Assembly (NCBI GenBank): GCA_045656885.1
Contig: JAZORZ010000071.1
Span: forward strand, 1-64,000
Direction of reading: 5' to 3'
Length of the DNA stretch: 64,000 bases
DNA from: UMGS1865 sp045656885
Lineage (GTDB): Bacteria > Bacillota > Clostridia > Oscillospirales > CAG-272
In this document: positions 15,356 to 23,971 of the stretch, one piece after another
Layout of the letters: the number at the start of each line of letters is the position of its first letter
How positions within the stretch are numbered: the first letter of the stretch is position 1
Translations under genes and position numbers: made by a program
Notes under the pieces: generated by a model
Told to the model about the DNA's origin: nothing
Database searches by the model: none
The model's input: the letters and a program-made list of their open reading frames with translations, nothing else

Positions 15356-15839
15356 AATTGTTGTACGTGATTTTGGCACAATGACCGCCGAGCTCTACCC
15401 CGATAAAGCACCCAAAACCGTTGAAAACTTCCTTGGCCTCGTGAAGAGCGGATTTTACACAGGACTCATCTTTCACCGCGTTATCAGCGGCTTTATGATC
15501 CAAGGCGGCGGCTACAACGAGGGCTTTGGCGAAACCGATGCTCCCGCCATCAAGGGTGAGTTTGCTGCAAACGGCTTCCCTCAAAATGACCTGAAACACA
15601 CCCGCGGTGTTCTTTCGATGGCGCGCACCAACAATCCCAACTCGGCATCCTCTCAATTCTTCATTATGCACCAAAACGCGCCCTATCTTGACCGTCAATA
15701 CGCGGGCTTTGGCGCGGTTATTGAGGGCATTGAGGTAGTCGACAAGATCGCCGCTGTTCCCACCGGTCGCATGGGCTGGTTCGATGACGTTCCCCGCGTT
15801 CCCGTCGTCATCGAAAAGATGGAAGTTATTGAGGAGTAA
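15330..15839 (+). CDS. Cyclophilin-type peptidyl-prolyl cis-trans isomerase
   Basis: 169 residues. Signature pieces: TVENFLGLVKSG, FHRVISGFMIQGG (catalytic Arg), HTRGVLSMAR, SASSQFFIM and FGAVIEGIEVVDKI. No signal peptide is visible, so it should be a cytoplasmic PpiB-type folding helper. The ATG at 15330 has SD AGAAAGGA 6 nt upstream; ATG 15336 is an alternative. It overlaps mrnC by 26 nt. Confidence 0.93.
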   Translation: MIMNNPKIKIVVRDFGTMTAELYPDKAPKTVENFLGLVKSGFYTGLIFHRVISGFMIQGGGYNEGFGETDAPAIKGEFAANGFPQNDLKHTRGVLSMARTNNPNSASSQFFIMHQNAPYLDRQYAGFGAVIEGIEVVDKIAAVPTGRMGWFDDVPRVPVVIEKMEVIEE

Positions 15840-15878
15840 TTCTTCTTCCTCAAATTTTTGGAAAGGCAGATATGATTT

Positions 15879-16361
15879 ATGAATATCAAACTGTTAAAGC
15901 TATTGAATAAAAACGCGCGACTCTCTCCTGCCGATATGGCAACCATGCTCGGCATCAACGAGGAAGAGGTTGTTCGCGAGATTGCAGAAATGGAAAAGGA
16001 AGGTCTCATTCGCGGCTACAAGGCCGTTATCGACTGGGATCAGCTCGACCACGCCTTTGTTTCCGCTATTATTGAACTCAAAGTTACCCCCAAGGCAGGT
16101 CTTGGCTTTGAGGACGTTGCCGCAAAGGTAATGAAATATCCCGAGGTTGAGTCGGTTTACCTGATGTCGGGCGTTTACGACCTCAACGTAGTTGTAAAGG
16201 GCAAATCTCTGCAAGACGTTGCCAATTTTGTTGCCAAGGAGCTCTCGGCTATGGAGTCGGTGACCTCTACCGCAACCCACTTTGTATTGCGCCGCTACAA
16301 GGAGCTGGATGTAGAATTGCTCGGCAGCGGCAAGGATGAGAGAGGAAGCTACTCGCTGTGA
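15879..16361 (+). CDS. Lrp/AsnC-family transcriptional regulator
   Basis: 160 residues. The N-terminal winged HTH (LLKLLNKNARLSPADMATML, then EEEVVREIAEME) is followed by an RAM/AsnC ligand domain (FVSAIIELKVTPKAG, VYLMSGVYDLNVVV). Such regulators sense amino acids and often control the adjacent gene. Here the stop codon overlaps the start of an aminotransferase (TGATG), so the two are translationally coupled and the regulator probably controls amino-acid turnover. The effector is unknown. Confidence 0.9.
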   Translation: MNIKLLKLLNKNARLSPADMATMLGINEEEVVREIAEMEKEGLIRGYKAVIDWDQLDHAFVSAIIELKVTPKAGLGFEDVAAKVMKYPEVESVYLMSGVYDLNVVVKGKSLQDVANFVAKELSAMESVTSTATHFVLRRYKELDVELLGSGKDERGSYSL

Positions 16362-17527
16362 TGGATTATCAAAAGCTACTCTCCCCCACCGTCGTTGGTA
16401 TCAAGCCCTCGGGCATTCGTAAATTCTTTGACATTGCCGGCACAATGGAGGATGTTATTTCCCTTGGTGTTGGTGAGCCCGATTTTCCCACTCCGTGGGA
16501 GATCCGCAAGGCGGGCATTCTCTCGCTTGAGGGCGGCAAAACGCGCTACACGTCCAACCGCGGGCTGGAATTGCTCCGCGAGGAGATCGGCCGCTACGTC
16601 GAACGAAAATACAACGTTACCTACGACGCAAAGAGTGAAATTCTCGTAACTGTTGGCGGCTCGGAGGCCATTGACGCCTGCATCCGCGCAATTGCTTCCC
16701 CCGGAGATGAAATTATCATTCCCCAACCCAGTTACGTTTGCTACGAGCCCATTACCGCTCTGTGCGGCTGCAAGCCCGTCATTATTGAAACAAAGGCAGA
16801 AAACTCCTTCCGCCTCACGCCCGAGGAGCTCCGCTCTGCCATTACATCGCGCACCAAGGCGCTCATTCTCCCCTACCCCTGCAACCCGACGGGTGCGATT
16901 ATGGAGAGAGCCGACCTTGAGGCGATCGCCGCCGTTCTGCGCGACACGAATATCCTCGTCATCTCCGACGAGATCTATGCCGAATTGACCTTTGGTGATG
17001 CCTCTCACGTATCCATCGCATCGATTGACGGAATGAAGGAGAGAACCGTGCTCATCAACGGTTTTTCCAAGACCTTTTCGATGACAGGTTGGCGTCTCGG
17101 CTATGCCTGCGGCCCCGCACCTGTGATGGAGCAGCTCACTAAAATTCACCAATACGCCATTATGTGCGCGCCTACTACCTCGCAATACGCCGCCATTGAG
17201 GCACTGCGCAACGGAGACGAAGCCGTTGCCGCTATGCGCGAGGAATACGATATGCGCCGCCGCCTGATTGTAAACGGCTTTAACAAGCTCGGGCTTGCCT
17301 GCCGCGAGCCCAAGGGCGCGTTCTACGCCTTCCCTTGTATTCGCTCTACGGGAATGTCCTCTGAGGAGTTTTGCGAAAAACTGCTCTACTCCGAAAAAGT
17401 TGCCGTTGTTCCCGGTACCGCCTTTGGCGAGAGCGGCGAGGGCTTTGTTCGCGCCTCCTATTGCTACTCCACCGAGCACATTTTGGAAGCCCTGCACCGC
17501 ATTGAAAGATTTTTGAATAGTTTATAA
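16361..17527 (+). CDS. Class I/II PLP aminotransferase
   Basis: 388 residues of fold-type I aminotransferase, subgroup I gamma (PatA / aspartate-aromatic type). Seen: ISLGVGEPDFPTPWEI, TRYTSNRGLELLREEI, PYPCNPTGAIM (Asn), VISDEIYAELTF (Asp and Tyr), and the PLP lysine in NGFSKTFSMTGWRLGYACG; the late Arg is in GFVRASYCYS. Substrate preference cannot be read from sequence. ATG 16361 is preferred to GTG 16358 because it gives the TGATG overlap with the Lrp gene. A terminator follows. Confidence 0.92.
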   Translation: MDYQKLLSPTVVGIKPSGIRKFFDIAGTMEDVISLGVGEPDFPTPWEIRKAGILSLEGGKTRYTSNRGLELLREEIGRYVERKYNVTYDAKSEILVTVGGSEAIDACIRAIASPGDEIIIPQPSYVCYEPITALCGCKPVIIETKAENSFRLTPEELRSAITSRTKALILPYPCNPTGAIMERADLEAIAAVLRDTNILVISDEIYAELTFGDASHVSIASIDGMKERTVLINGFSKTFSMTGWRLGYACGPAPVMEQLTKIHQYAIMCAPTTSQYAAIEALRNGDEAVAAMREEYDMRRRLIVNGFNKLGLACREPKGAFYAFPCIRSTGMSSEEFCEKLLYSEKVAVVPGTAFGESGEGFVRASYCYSTEHILEALHRIERFLNSL

Positions 17528-17534
17528 GATTTAT

Positions 17535-17570
17535 GGGGAAATTTCTCTTTTGAAATTTCCCTTCTTTTTT
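17535..17570 (+). terminator. Terminator after the mrnC-aminotransferase operon
   Basis: Stem GGGAAATTTC / GAAATTTCCC with a short loop, then CTTCTTTTTTT. Confidence 0.88.
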
Positions 17571-17646
17571 TACACAAGGTGTAACCTTTTACCAAAAAGA
17601 GCGAGATATAGAGTGAGCCCCTCAAAAACTGTGTTTTTGAGCCCTC

Positions 17647-17675
17647 TTGCAAAAAGAGGTAAAACGTGGTATAAT
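17647..17675 (+). promoter_or_regulatory. Upstream promoter-like site of the lipoprotein operon
   Basis: TTGCAA (17647-17652), 17 nt, TATAAT (17670-17675). It may provide basal transcription of the lipoprotein genes independently of the G-tract promoter. A hairpin CTCAAAAAC/GTTTTTGAG lies just before it (17621-17641). Confidence 0.55.
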
Positions 17676-17724
17676 AAGGATGTACGACATTCCTTTTTGA
17701 AAACGTCTTTTTTTGTAAAACCTA

Positions 17725-17752
17725 TTGACATTTTTCGGGGGGGGGGTATAAT
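17725..17752 (+). promoter_or_regulatory. Promoter with a G10 homopolymer in its spacer
   Basis: TTGACA (17725-17730), a 16-nt spacer made of TTTTTC plus ten consecutive G (17737-17746), then TATAAT (17747-17752), 42 nt before the lipoprotein ATG. The count of ten G is confirmed by the frames on both strands. G tracts of this length change by slipped-strand mispairing, and one added G would give the optimal 17-nt spacing. Confidence 0.78.
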
Positions 17753-17793
17753 AAATTTACCACCCGACCCAAAAACCAAAAGGAGGACATTTT

Positions 17794-18213
17794 ATGAAGC
17801 GCGTCATTTCCATTTTACTTTTGCTTTCCCTCACCTTTTCGTTTTTCGCTTGCACCCCACACAGGAGCGAGGAGATTACCTGCGAGGATATCATTGCGGC
17901 GTATGAGAATGCGGGCTACACAATGGAGCACCATCTGCACGAAGATCCCGTTTATCTCGAGGAAGGCATTTGTTGCAGCTTGCTGTTCCAAGACCCCGAA
18001 AACCCCGATAAAAATTATATCTACATCGACCGCTACCGCACCGGAAGAGATGCGCGGGATGCCACTATCAAAAGCAAGTATCATCCCATTCTTTGGTTTT
18101 TCTTCGCTCTGCACGGCGAGGGGCGTTGGCGCCGCTCCAAGCAATTTGGCATACTCCACTGCACGACCTTTGACAGAAAAATGTTAAAGCCCTTGCAAAG
18201 CATTGTTGAATAA
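17794..18213 (+). CDS. Small lipoprotein, unknown
   Basis: 139 residues, ATG with SD AGGAGG. The type II signal peptide has lipobox FFAC (MKRVISILLLLSLTFSFFAC), so it should be a cell-surface lipoprotein. The mature part is about 120 residues with three further Cys and no family I recognise; the C-terminal part is basic (RWRRSKQF). It is the first of three lipoprotein genes (11 and 24 nt apart) that share the G10 promoter. Confidence 0.75.
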   Translation: MKRVISILLLLSLTFSFFACTPHRSEEITCEDIIAAYENAGYTMEHHLHEDPVYLEEGICCSLLFQDPENPDKNYIYIDRYRTGRDARDATIKSKYHPILWFFFALHGEGRWRRSKQFGILHCTTFDRKMLKPLQSIVE

Positions 18214-18224
18214 GGAGGTACATC

Positions 18225-19892
18225 ATGAAAAAAACAAGAATTTTATCGGCACTTTTACTCGTTGCCGTTTTATGCGGCACGCTCTCTTCCTGCGTGTTTC
18301 TCTTTCGGTTTGGGGATCGAAAGCCGTGGACAGAGGATAAAATTCCCGAAACGTTCTTTGATGAAGAATATCTCGCAGAACGCGGCGTTGCCGATTTTCC
18401 CGTGCCCAAGCTTGAGGGCGCATACCTTGACCCCGAAAAGAATATCCTCTACCTCAACCTCTCGCGCACCGAGTATGAGGACTACGCCGAGCTTATTGCC
18501 GCCTATTTGCGTGGAAAAGAGGAATTCCTAGTTAAGGGCTTCCACTGCGGCAACAACGATCAATACTTAATGTTTCTTCCCATGAAGAGATATCAATTTG
18601 CTTCTCTTGACGTGGATGACGTCCCCTACATCAGAGACAACGAGCGGTTATTTGTTTTTTCTGCCTTTCCTCTGGGAGAAATGTCTTCCGATGGCGCGAC
18701 AGAAATCAAAAACCCCACACACGTCCTACTAAAGTGGAATGATGCCACCGCCAAAAACGTTGATGAACCCTATACGGTGGAAATGTCCTTCCCCGACCTG
18801 CTTGGCAAATCGGAGTTCCTTTCCTGCTATCATGGGCACACGTTTGAAGAGATCATCTATCCCGTTCCCGGAACGGTGTTGACCACAACGATTCGCACCT
18901 GCACACGCTGCGGCGAGGAAGAACGCGAGGGCTTCGGCTACGGGAATGTGTTGAAGAAGTTTTCGTGGACCGTAACAGCAGGAACCGAGCATCTTGTTTC
19001 GGGCATACATGCCATGGCTTACCGCGGTGAGATCGTTGAAATTGCCGTAAAAGCGCCCGAGAGCGGCGACATCAAAATGACCGCGAACGGCACCGAAATT
19101 CCAAAGGTCAAAGAGACAGACGGCGAGTGGATCTACGCATTTGTGATGCCATACATAAATATTGAAATCACGATTGAAGCCGTTGAGCACGAGCATACGG
19201 GCAGATGGGGCTGTGGTAAAGAAGCACACTGGTACGAGTACACCTGCGGTTGTCCTTCCAACGACATCGCGGAACTTCACTACGACCACAACAACGACGG
19301 ATTGTGTGACGCTTGCGCGTATATGATGGGCGTTAAACAATATTACAGCTTGATGATGAATGCCCCCGAGTGCCTCTATGAAGAATTGAAGCATACCTAC
19401 TATGCGGGAGAGATGGTTTCCGTTAAAATCAGCATGGTCACCGACACGGGCTTTTTGTTCTTCGTTAACGGCGAAGAGATCACCGATTATCAAGACGTTG
19501 ACGGTCTTTATTGGGAGTTCACCTTCCCGATGCCAGCGTGCGAAACGTACGTTCATTTTAAGACCTATGACGGCTTTTTGCCCGATTGGAATTACGCGGT
19601 TTTGATGGAGACCTATTACAGACAAAATCTTGATGCCCCGTTCGTTCACGTCAGACACTACTATGGCGAGTTTGCAAGCGGTGCAATTGTAGCAATGCTT
19701 GATACAAGCGGTTACGATGAATATTTGTGGCAAGAGGAAATTGGTGACACCGTTATCCACTACAGAGACGGCAACCGCATTGTTGCCCTGTGCCCCAACA
19801 ACAAGTTTTACACCCTGACCGAGGCGTTTGAAAACGGTTACCTCACCACCGAGGACATTGCGGCAATTGCAGAGATGCATAATAATCCGTAA
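18225..19892 (+). CDS. Large lipoprotein with Cys-rich modules
   Basis: 555 residues, SD AAGGAGG, lipobox LSSC at ~20-23. The mature protein contains a CxxC module (RTCTRCGEEEREGFGYGN, ~225), beta-strand blocks, and the phrase HYDHNNDGLCDACAYMM (~365), a form common in clostridial surface proteins (H.D.N.DG.CD.C). Two similar beta-sandwich-like segments (VEIAVKAPESGDIKMTANGT and VSVKISMVTDTGFLFFVNGE) suggest an internal duplication. The function is unknown; ligand binding or adhesion at the surface is a guess. Confidence 0.72.
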   Translation: MKKTRILSALLLVAVLCGTLSSCVFLFRFGDRKPWTEDKIPETFFDEEYLAERGVADFPVPKLEGAYLDPEKNILYLNLSRTEYEDYAELIAAYLRGKEEFLVKGFHCGNNDQYLMFLPMKRYQFASLDVDDVPYIRDNERLFVFSAFPLGEMSSDGATEIKNPTHVLLKWNDATAKNVDEPYTVEMSFPDLLGKSEFLSCYHGHTFEEIIYPVPGTVLTTTIRTCTRCGEEEREGFGYGNVLKKFSWTVTAGTEHLVSGIHAMAYRGEIVEIAVKAPESGDIKMTANGTEIPKVKETDGEWIYAFVMPYINIEITIEAVEHEHTGRWGCGKEAHWYEYTCGCPSNDIAELHYDHNNDGLCDACAYMMGVKQYYSLMMNAPECLYEELKHTYYAGEMVSVKISMVTDTGFLFFVNGEEITDYQDVDGLYWEFTFPMPACETYVHFKTYDGFLPDWNYAVLMETYYRQNLDAPFVHVRHYYGEFASGAIVAMLDTSGYDEYLWQEEIGDTVIHYRDGNRIVALCPNNKFYTLTEAFENGYLTTEDIAAIAEMHNNP

Positions 19893-19916
19893 AATGAAAA
19901 AACAAAGGAGAATATC

Positions 19917-20363
19917 ATGATGAAAAAAACAATATCTATTATCGCTCTTGTGGCTGCTGCCGCATTGATGCTGGCAAGCTGTTCCCTCTTTTTTGATGAA
20001 GAAAAATGCATTGAAAAGCTCAAGGCAGAGGGGTTGACCGAGGGCATGTGCTACATCACCGAGGAAGAATGTGCACGCGCGACCTCGCTTACCAACTCCC
20101 AAATCAAATTTGACGGCGGCGACTTTACAGTAGAGGTTGTCAGACAGTACGGTTTGATTGAAAACGGCGACTATTCCAAATCCTGCACGTTTATCACCTT
20201 TGCTACCGAGGAGCAGGCAAAACAATTTATAGAGCTTCAAATCAAATGGTTTTCTGAAAAAACAGACAACACAAACAACTGGAAATTTGCGCGCAGCGGT
20301 TGCATCGTTGTGATGACCAATCTCGAAATAGCACAAAAGATTATTCCCTTAAAATTCAAATAA
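19917..20363 (+). CDS. Small lipoprotein, unknown
   Basis: 148 residues, SD AAAGGAG, lipobox LASC (…AAAALMLASCSLFF). The mature part is about 125 residues, mildly acidic, with two further Cys and no family I recognise. It is the last gene of the three-lipoprotein operon and is followed within 7 nt by a terminator. Confidence 0.72.
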   Translation: MMKKTISIIALVAAAALMLASCSLFFDEEKCIEKLKAEGLTEGMCYITEEECARATSLTNSQIKFDGGDFTVEVVRQYGLIENGDYSKSCTFITFATEEQAKQFIELQIKWFSEKTDNTNNWKFARSGCIVVMTNLEIAQKIIPLKFK

Positions 20364-20369
20364 AAAAGC

Positions 20370-20397
20370 AAAAAAGCGGCAGAAATGCCGCTTTTTG
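20370..20397 (+). terminator. Terminator of the lipoprotein operon
   Basis: Stem AAAAAGCGGCA-gaaa-TGCCGCTTTTT. Confidence 0.9.
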
Positions 20398-20424
20398 TGT
20401 ACTTGAGGTTCGTTTCTTTTTCGG

Positions 20425-20550
20425 GATGCCGAGGACGTCATCCCCTACAAGGTGTTTTTCATTTTTATTGTAGGGGCGATTCACGAATCGCCCGCCTCTA
20501 TAAACGATAATCGCTTATTTTGCGGGAGCCCCAAGGGACTCCCCTACCGG
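20425..20550. repeat. Cluster of GTAGGGG-type palindromic repeats
   Basis: Three related units in the 310-nt gap 20364-20673: GCCGAGGACGTCATCCCCTAC, in shortened form GAGGACGTCATCCCCTAC; TGTAGGGGCGATTCACGAAT followed by CGCCCGCC; and TGCGGGAGCCCCAAGGGACT followed by CCCCTACC. All are imperfect palindromes ending in CCCTAC or starting GTAGGGG. Similar units lie at about 4923-4950 and 56155-56290. No gene is seen here. Confidence 0.6.
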
Positions 20551-20601
20551 TTGATTTTTTGTATACAAAAAAATTGTTGCTCGTGGGGCGCCCCCCGAAA
20601 C

Positions 20602-20635
20602 AAAAGCCCTCTGTCAAAAATGACAGGGGGCTTTT
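20602..20635 (-). terminator. Terminator of the carrier/acyltransferase operon
   Basis: Stem AAAAGCCCtCTGTCA / TGACAGgGGGCTTTT with a 4-nt loop. On the minus strand it ends in TTTT. Confidence 0.8.
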
Positions 20636-20673
20636 GCTTATATGTTTTTGTTCTTCGCCAAGCAAATTGCTTT

Positions 20674-22155
20674 TTACAATCCAATAAACACCGCCAGCAT
20701 CAGGAATGCAAGCGAGAGTGCCATGAGGAACAGCTGGAACAAAATTGTCTTTTTGAACCACTGTGCAAAGCTGACGTCGGCAAGGCCAAGGCCAACGAGC
20801 AATGTTCCGCAGGTGGGATAGAGAACGTTGGTATATCCGTCGGCAAACAGGTAGGTCAAAATAATAACGGTCTTGCTGATGCCCTCGATGGGTGCGAGTG
20901 TGAGCATGGGAATGATAAGAACCGCCTTTGCGGATGCGCTGGGGATAAAGAACTCGATAATGAGCACAAATACATACAAAATGATAACCGCAAGATAGGG
21001 TGAAATATCGGTTACCGCATTGTAGAAATAATAGAAAATGGTGTGCAAAATGTTGCCCTCTTGCGCGATGTGCGTAATACCAAAGGCAATCATAATGATG
21101 ACGATAGAGGGGAGAACGTCCTTGACGCCCTTGACAAAGCTCTTGCCGAGTTGGCGATATGTACCAAGTAAAAGCTTGCCCACAATGACTGTTCCCACAA
21201 TGAATGCAACTGCCATAAAGACCATTGCAAGTGAACGGAGCGAATCGATGGCGGTAGTGACGATGACCGACAAAAGCGCAACGGAGAACAAAGCAATAAT
21301 CATTTTTGCCTTGCGCAGATCCTCTTTGTGTTCCTCGGGGGATACCAGCACAAAGCCGTCAACGTCAAATTTTTCGGTGGCTCTCTTTTCGTCGTTCTTG
21401 GCAAGCGTTACCAAAAAGAAGGAAGTAACCACATACATCACGCAAAAGATGATCAGGCGGTACCACAAGCCGTCGGTGACGCTCACGCCTGCGGCGATAG
21501 ACGCCGTACCGATGGTGAGGGGGTTTGTGATCGCGGTGGTAAAGCCAACGCCCGACGCGATAAGCACAAAGGAAATAGCCGTAAAGCGCGACCAGTTGAG
21601 CGCGGTGCAGAGCATTGCAAATACAGGGTAAAGAATGAGCAGCTGCTCCTGCAAGCCAAATACCGCAGAGAGTAACATAATCACCGCAGTGATGACCCAA
21701 ATGGCAATAAAGCGCTTTGCCTGCAGCTTTGCCATAATGACACGAACGAGAGAAACAAGTCCACCGCTCTCCTCAAGCACCTTAAAGGTTCCGCCAAGCA
21801 CCAAAAGGAGTGCTATGATCATGATCATATTGGTGCTGTTAGAGCCAAAGATCAATGCCTCAAAGGGAGAGGTCAACCAGCGAAAAACGGGCAGACGTGT
21901 TGTGTTTTCGCCGTCTTCGAGCTCGCGGTAGGAGTCAATGACGATTTGCTTATTTAGAGATTCGTCTGCGGTATATTGATAAAAGGGTTCGTCGATTTTG
22001 GTCTCGTCGTTTGTGTAAACGGTGTAACGGCCTGCGGGAATGACAAAGGTCAGCACGCCAACCACAATCAGAACTGCTATCAGGATTGCTACAACGGTGA
22101 TAAAGCTTTTGAGTCCAAATTTTACTTTTACGTCCATTTCGGTTGATTTACCCAT
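20674..22155 (-). CDS. YfcC-family (DcuC-like) carrier
   Basis: A 493-residue polytopic membrane protein of the C4-dicarboxylate anaerobic carrier-like family (YfcC/ArcD-like). Seen: an N-terminal helix then FVIPAGRYTVY, an extracellular loop of ~60 residues, SPFEALIFGSNS, ITNPLTIGTASIAAGVSVTD, and late helices with IIEFFIPSASAKAVLIIPML and GYTNVLYPTCGTLLVGLGLAD. Members move dicarboxylates or basic amino acids, and the substrate is not determined here. The start 22155 (SD AAGGAG) is used rather than the extension to 22278, which lies inside the acyltransferase gene. It overlaps that gene by 8 nt. Confidence 0.85.
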   Translation of the reverse strand: MGKSTEMDVKVKFGLKSFITVVAILIAVLIVVGVLTFVIPAGRYTVYTNDETKIDEPFYQYTADESLNKQIVIDSYRELEDGENTTRLPVFRWLTSPFEALIFGSNSTNMIMIIALLLVLGGTFKVLEESGGLVSLVRVIMAKLQAKRFIAIWVITAVIMLLSAVFGLQEQLLILYPVFAMLCTALNWSRFTAISFVLIASGVGFTTAITNPLTIGTASIAAGVSVTDGLWYRLIIFCVMYVVTSFFLVTLAKNDEKRATEKFDVDGFVLVSPEEHKEDLRKAKMIIALFSVALLSVIVTTAIDSLRSLAMVFMAVAFIVGTVIVGKLLLGTYRQLGKSFVKGVKDVLPSIVIIMIAFGITHIAQEGNILHTIFYYFYNAVTDISPYLAVIILYVFVLIIEFFIPSASAKAVLIIPMLTLAPIEGISKTVIILTYLFADGYTNVLYPTCGTLLVGLGLADVSFAQWFKKTILFQLFLMALSLAFLMLAVFIGL

Positions 22156-23452
22156 AAATTTTTTCTCCTTTTGCATAATCGTAAACGTCCTCGCAGGCAG
22201 CTCTCCATCTCGCATCGTAAAGATTGTGGATTTCCTCTGCCGCAAGCGTCCATTTGATAAGTCCGCGGGTACCCTCATCGGGAATGATCATAAAATAGTC
22301 GTTGTTGTGATAAAACTCTAAAAAGCCCTTTGTAGAAAAGGTGAGCGAATAAAGCGATTTTGCTTCAAAATGAAAGCTTACCGCTTTGCCGTTAAGCTCG
22401 CCCTCAAAGGTAAGCCCTTTGTTGGTAAGCGTTGCGTGGCCTTCTGCCAGCAGCTCCCTATCGTGTGGGGGCTTTCTTAACTTATCGAGCTTGAGCGCAC
22501 ATAGTTTTCCGCTCATGGTGATTGAAAAATCATCGCTCCTGATCTCTTCGGCAACACATTTGCGCTGCCATTTGTACCACGCATCAATGTCAGCGGGGAG
22601 ATTGTTTCCGCCTACCTTGATAAGGTCGTAGTATTCATTCACCTTGGCCGCAAAGCCGCAATGCTCGCACTTGATGGTGTCCCCCTCGACGCGCAGACCG
22701 TTTTCCTCCTCGCAATCGGGACACTTATAAAGAATCTTATCAAGCCCCGCGGCGTTTGGCAGCTTGCCAACGTATTTGTGGCGTGCCACCTTGTTAAATG
22801 CAAAATCGTTGTAGCTGATCTTCTCGAGCAGTTGTGCGTAAATCTCTTCCTCGGTCAGCTCCAAAAGCATTTCGGGGGTGAACAGGTGTGTGTAATGAAC
22901 ACCAATGTAGCCCTTTTTGCGGTCGCTCGAATAGCGGTTGGTAGCCAAATATGCCCCCTTGGTGGTGCAGACCACAACGTTGGCTTTGCAGTTTTTGATA
23001 AAATGTGCCGTTGCGGGATTGATGGGGTGCGTGGAGCCGCTTGTGGATTGAATGCCCTCGGGGAACAGCCCAATGGCTCCGCCGCGTTTGAGAACACGCA
23101 GCATGTTTTTGACGCACATAAGGTCGGGCTGATATAAGTATTTGGAAATAACGCCAAGCTTGATGAAAAGATGAAAGAGTCCTTTTTTGAGAATGTTCTG
23201 ATAGCCGCAAACAACGTTGATATCCTTGCGGCCAAAGCCGTAAACGGTATAGAGAAACTCCAGACGTGATGCATGAGAGGAAAGCAGGACCGTTGGTTGA
23301 TGCGCGATGGATTTGCGATCGTAATCGTAGCTGAATGCGACCTTATAACGCCGATTCAAAAGCCCTACGATCCACATGCCCACCGTCATCAGTACGGCAT
23401 CGGGTGCTTTTACCTTTCTGTTCACCAGTATTGTTTTTAAGTCCTTTTTCAT
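22148..23452 (-). CDS. Acyltransferase-like protein with zinc ribbon
   Basis: 434 residues. The N-terminal ~230 residues look like a PlsC-type 1-acylglycerol-3-phosphate acyltransferase: LLSSHASRLEF in the motif I position and GLFPEGIQS for motif III. The canonical H-x4-D reads H-x4-E here (HASRLE). A rubredoxin-like zinc ribbon follows (CPDCEEENG…CEHCGF, ~245-275), then a ~130-residue beta-rich domain. This may be an acyltransferase with altered chemistry. The ATG at 23452 has SD AAGGAG about 12 nt away. It is the first gene of an operon with the carrier. Confidence 0.72.
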   Translation of the reverse strand: MKKDLKTILVNRKVKAPDAVLMTVGMWIVGLLNRRYKVAFSYDYDRKSIAHQPTVLLSSHASRLEFLYTVYGFGRKDINVVCGYQNILKKGLFHLFIKLGVISKYLYQPDLMCVKNMLRVLKRGGAIGLFPEGIQSTSGSTHPINPATAHFIKNCKANVVVCTTKGAYLATNRYSSDRKKGYIGVHYTHLFTPEMLLELTEEEIYAQLLEKISYNDFAFNKVARHKYVGKLPNAAGLDKILYKCPDCEEENGLRVEGDTIKCEHCGFAAKVNEYYDLIKVGGNNLPADIDAWYKWQRKCVAEEIRSDDFSITMSGKLCALKLDKLRKPPHDRELLAEGHATLTNKGLTFEGELNGKAVSFHFEAKSLYSLTFSTKGFLEFYHNNDYFMIIPDEGTRGLIKWTLAAEEIHNLYDARWRAACEDVYDYAKGEKIYG

Positions 23453-23607
23453 TTTTTGAAAGACTCCTTAAACGCTTTTATGTGTAAATTATAGCATATA
23501 AATAAGAATATTGCAATACTTATGCAAAAAAATGGCGTTTTTCAAAAACAACAGGAAGATTTTTCTTCCCTTCCCGCTTGTTTGCAAGCAACGGATTTTG
23601 TTTTTCT

Positions 23608-23687
23608 TTTTTCGCAAGTGCTTTTTGGAGGGTGCGGGGGAACGCTTTTTCTCTTGAAAAAGGTTCCCCCGCATTCTCTCAAAAGCA
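23608..23687 (-). repeat. Module A hairpin repeat downstream of rpmF
   Basis: Minus strand GCGGGGGAACC…GTTCCCCCGC hairpin, then CACCCTCCAAAAAGCACT. It follows the rpmF terminator in the sense orientation of that operon. Confidence 0.7.
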
Positions 23688-23699
23688 GTCTTACAAACG

Positions 23700-23734
23700 A
23701 AAAAGCGGATTTGGTTTACAAATCCGCTTTTTTC
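23700..23734 (-). terminator. Terminator of the yceD-rpmF operon
   Basis: Stem AAAGCGGATTTG / CAAATCCGCTTT with a short loop and A/T runs on both sides. On the minus strand it ends in TTTT. Confidence 0.85.
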
Positions 23735-23749
23735 GCTGTGTTTTGGAAA

Positions 23750-23944
23750 TTAAGCATCCTTCTTAACGTCCAGAACCTGCTTTCCATTATAGAAGCCACA
23801 AACCTTGCATACGCAGTGATTCTTAACGAATGCATCACATGCAGGGTTGGAGCACTTGTTCATGCCGGGCAGGGTAAGCTTGCTGTTTTGAGAGCGTCTC
23901 TTATCTCTGCGAGCGGACGATACTTTTTTCTTCGGTACTGCCAT
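23750..23944 (-). CDS. rpmF: 50S ribosomal protein L32
   Basis: 64 residues starting MAVPKKKVSSARRDKRRSQN, with a four-Cys zinc-binding form (CSNPAC…CVCKVCG). SD AGGAGG. It lies 27 nt after yceD, the usual pairing in bacteria. Confidence 0.97.
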   Translation of the reverse strand: MAVPKKKVSSARRDKRRSQNSKLTLPGMNKCSNPACDAFVKNHCVCKVCGFYNGKQVLDVKKDA

Positions 23945-23971
23945 GTCTACACCTCCTCTTAATTCTCTTCC

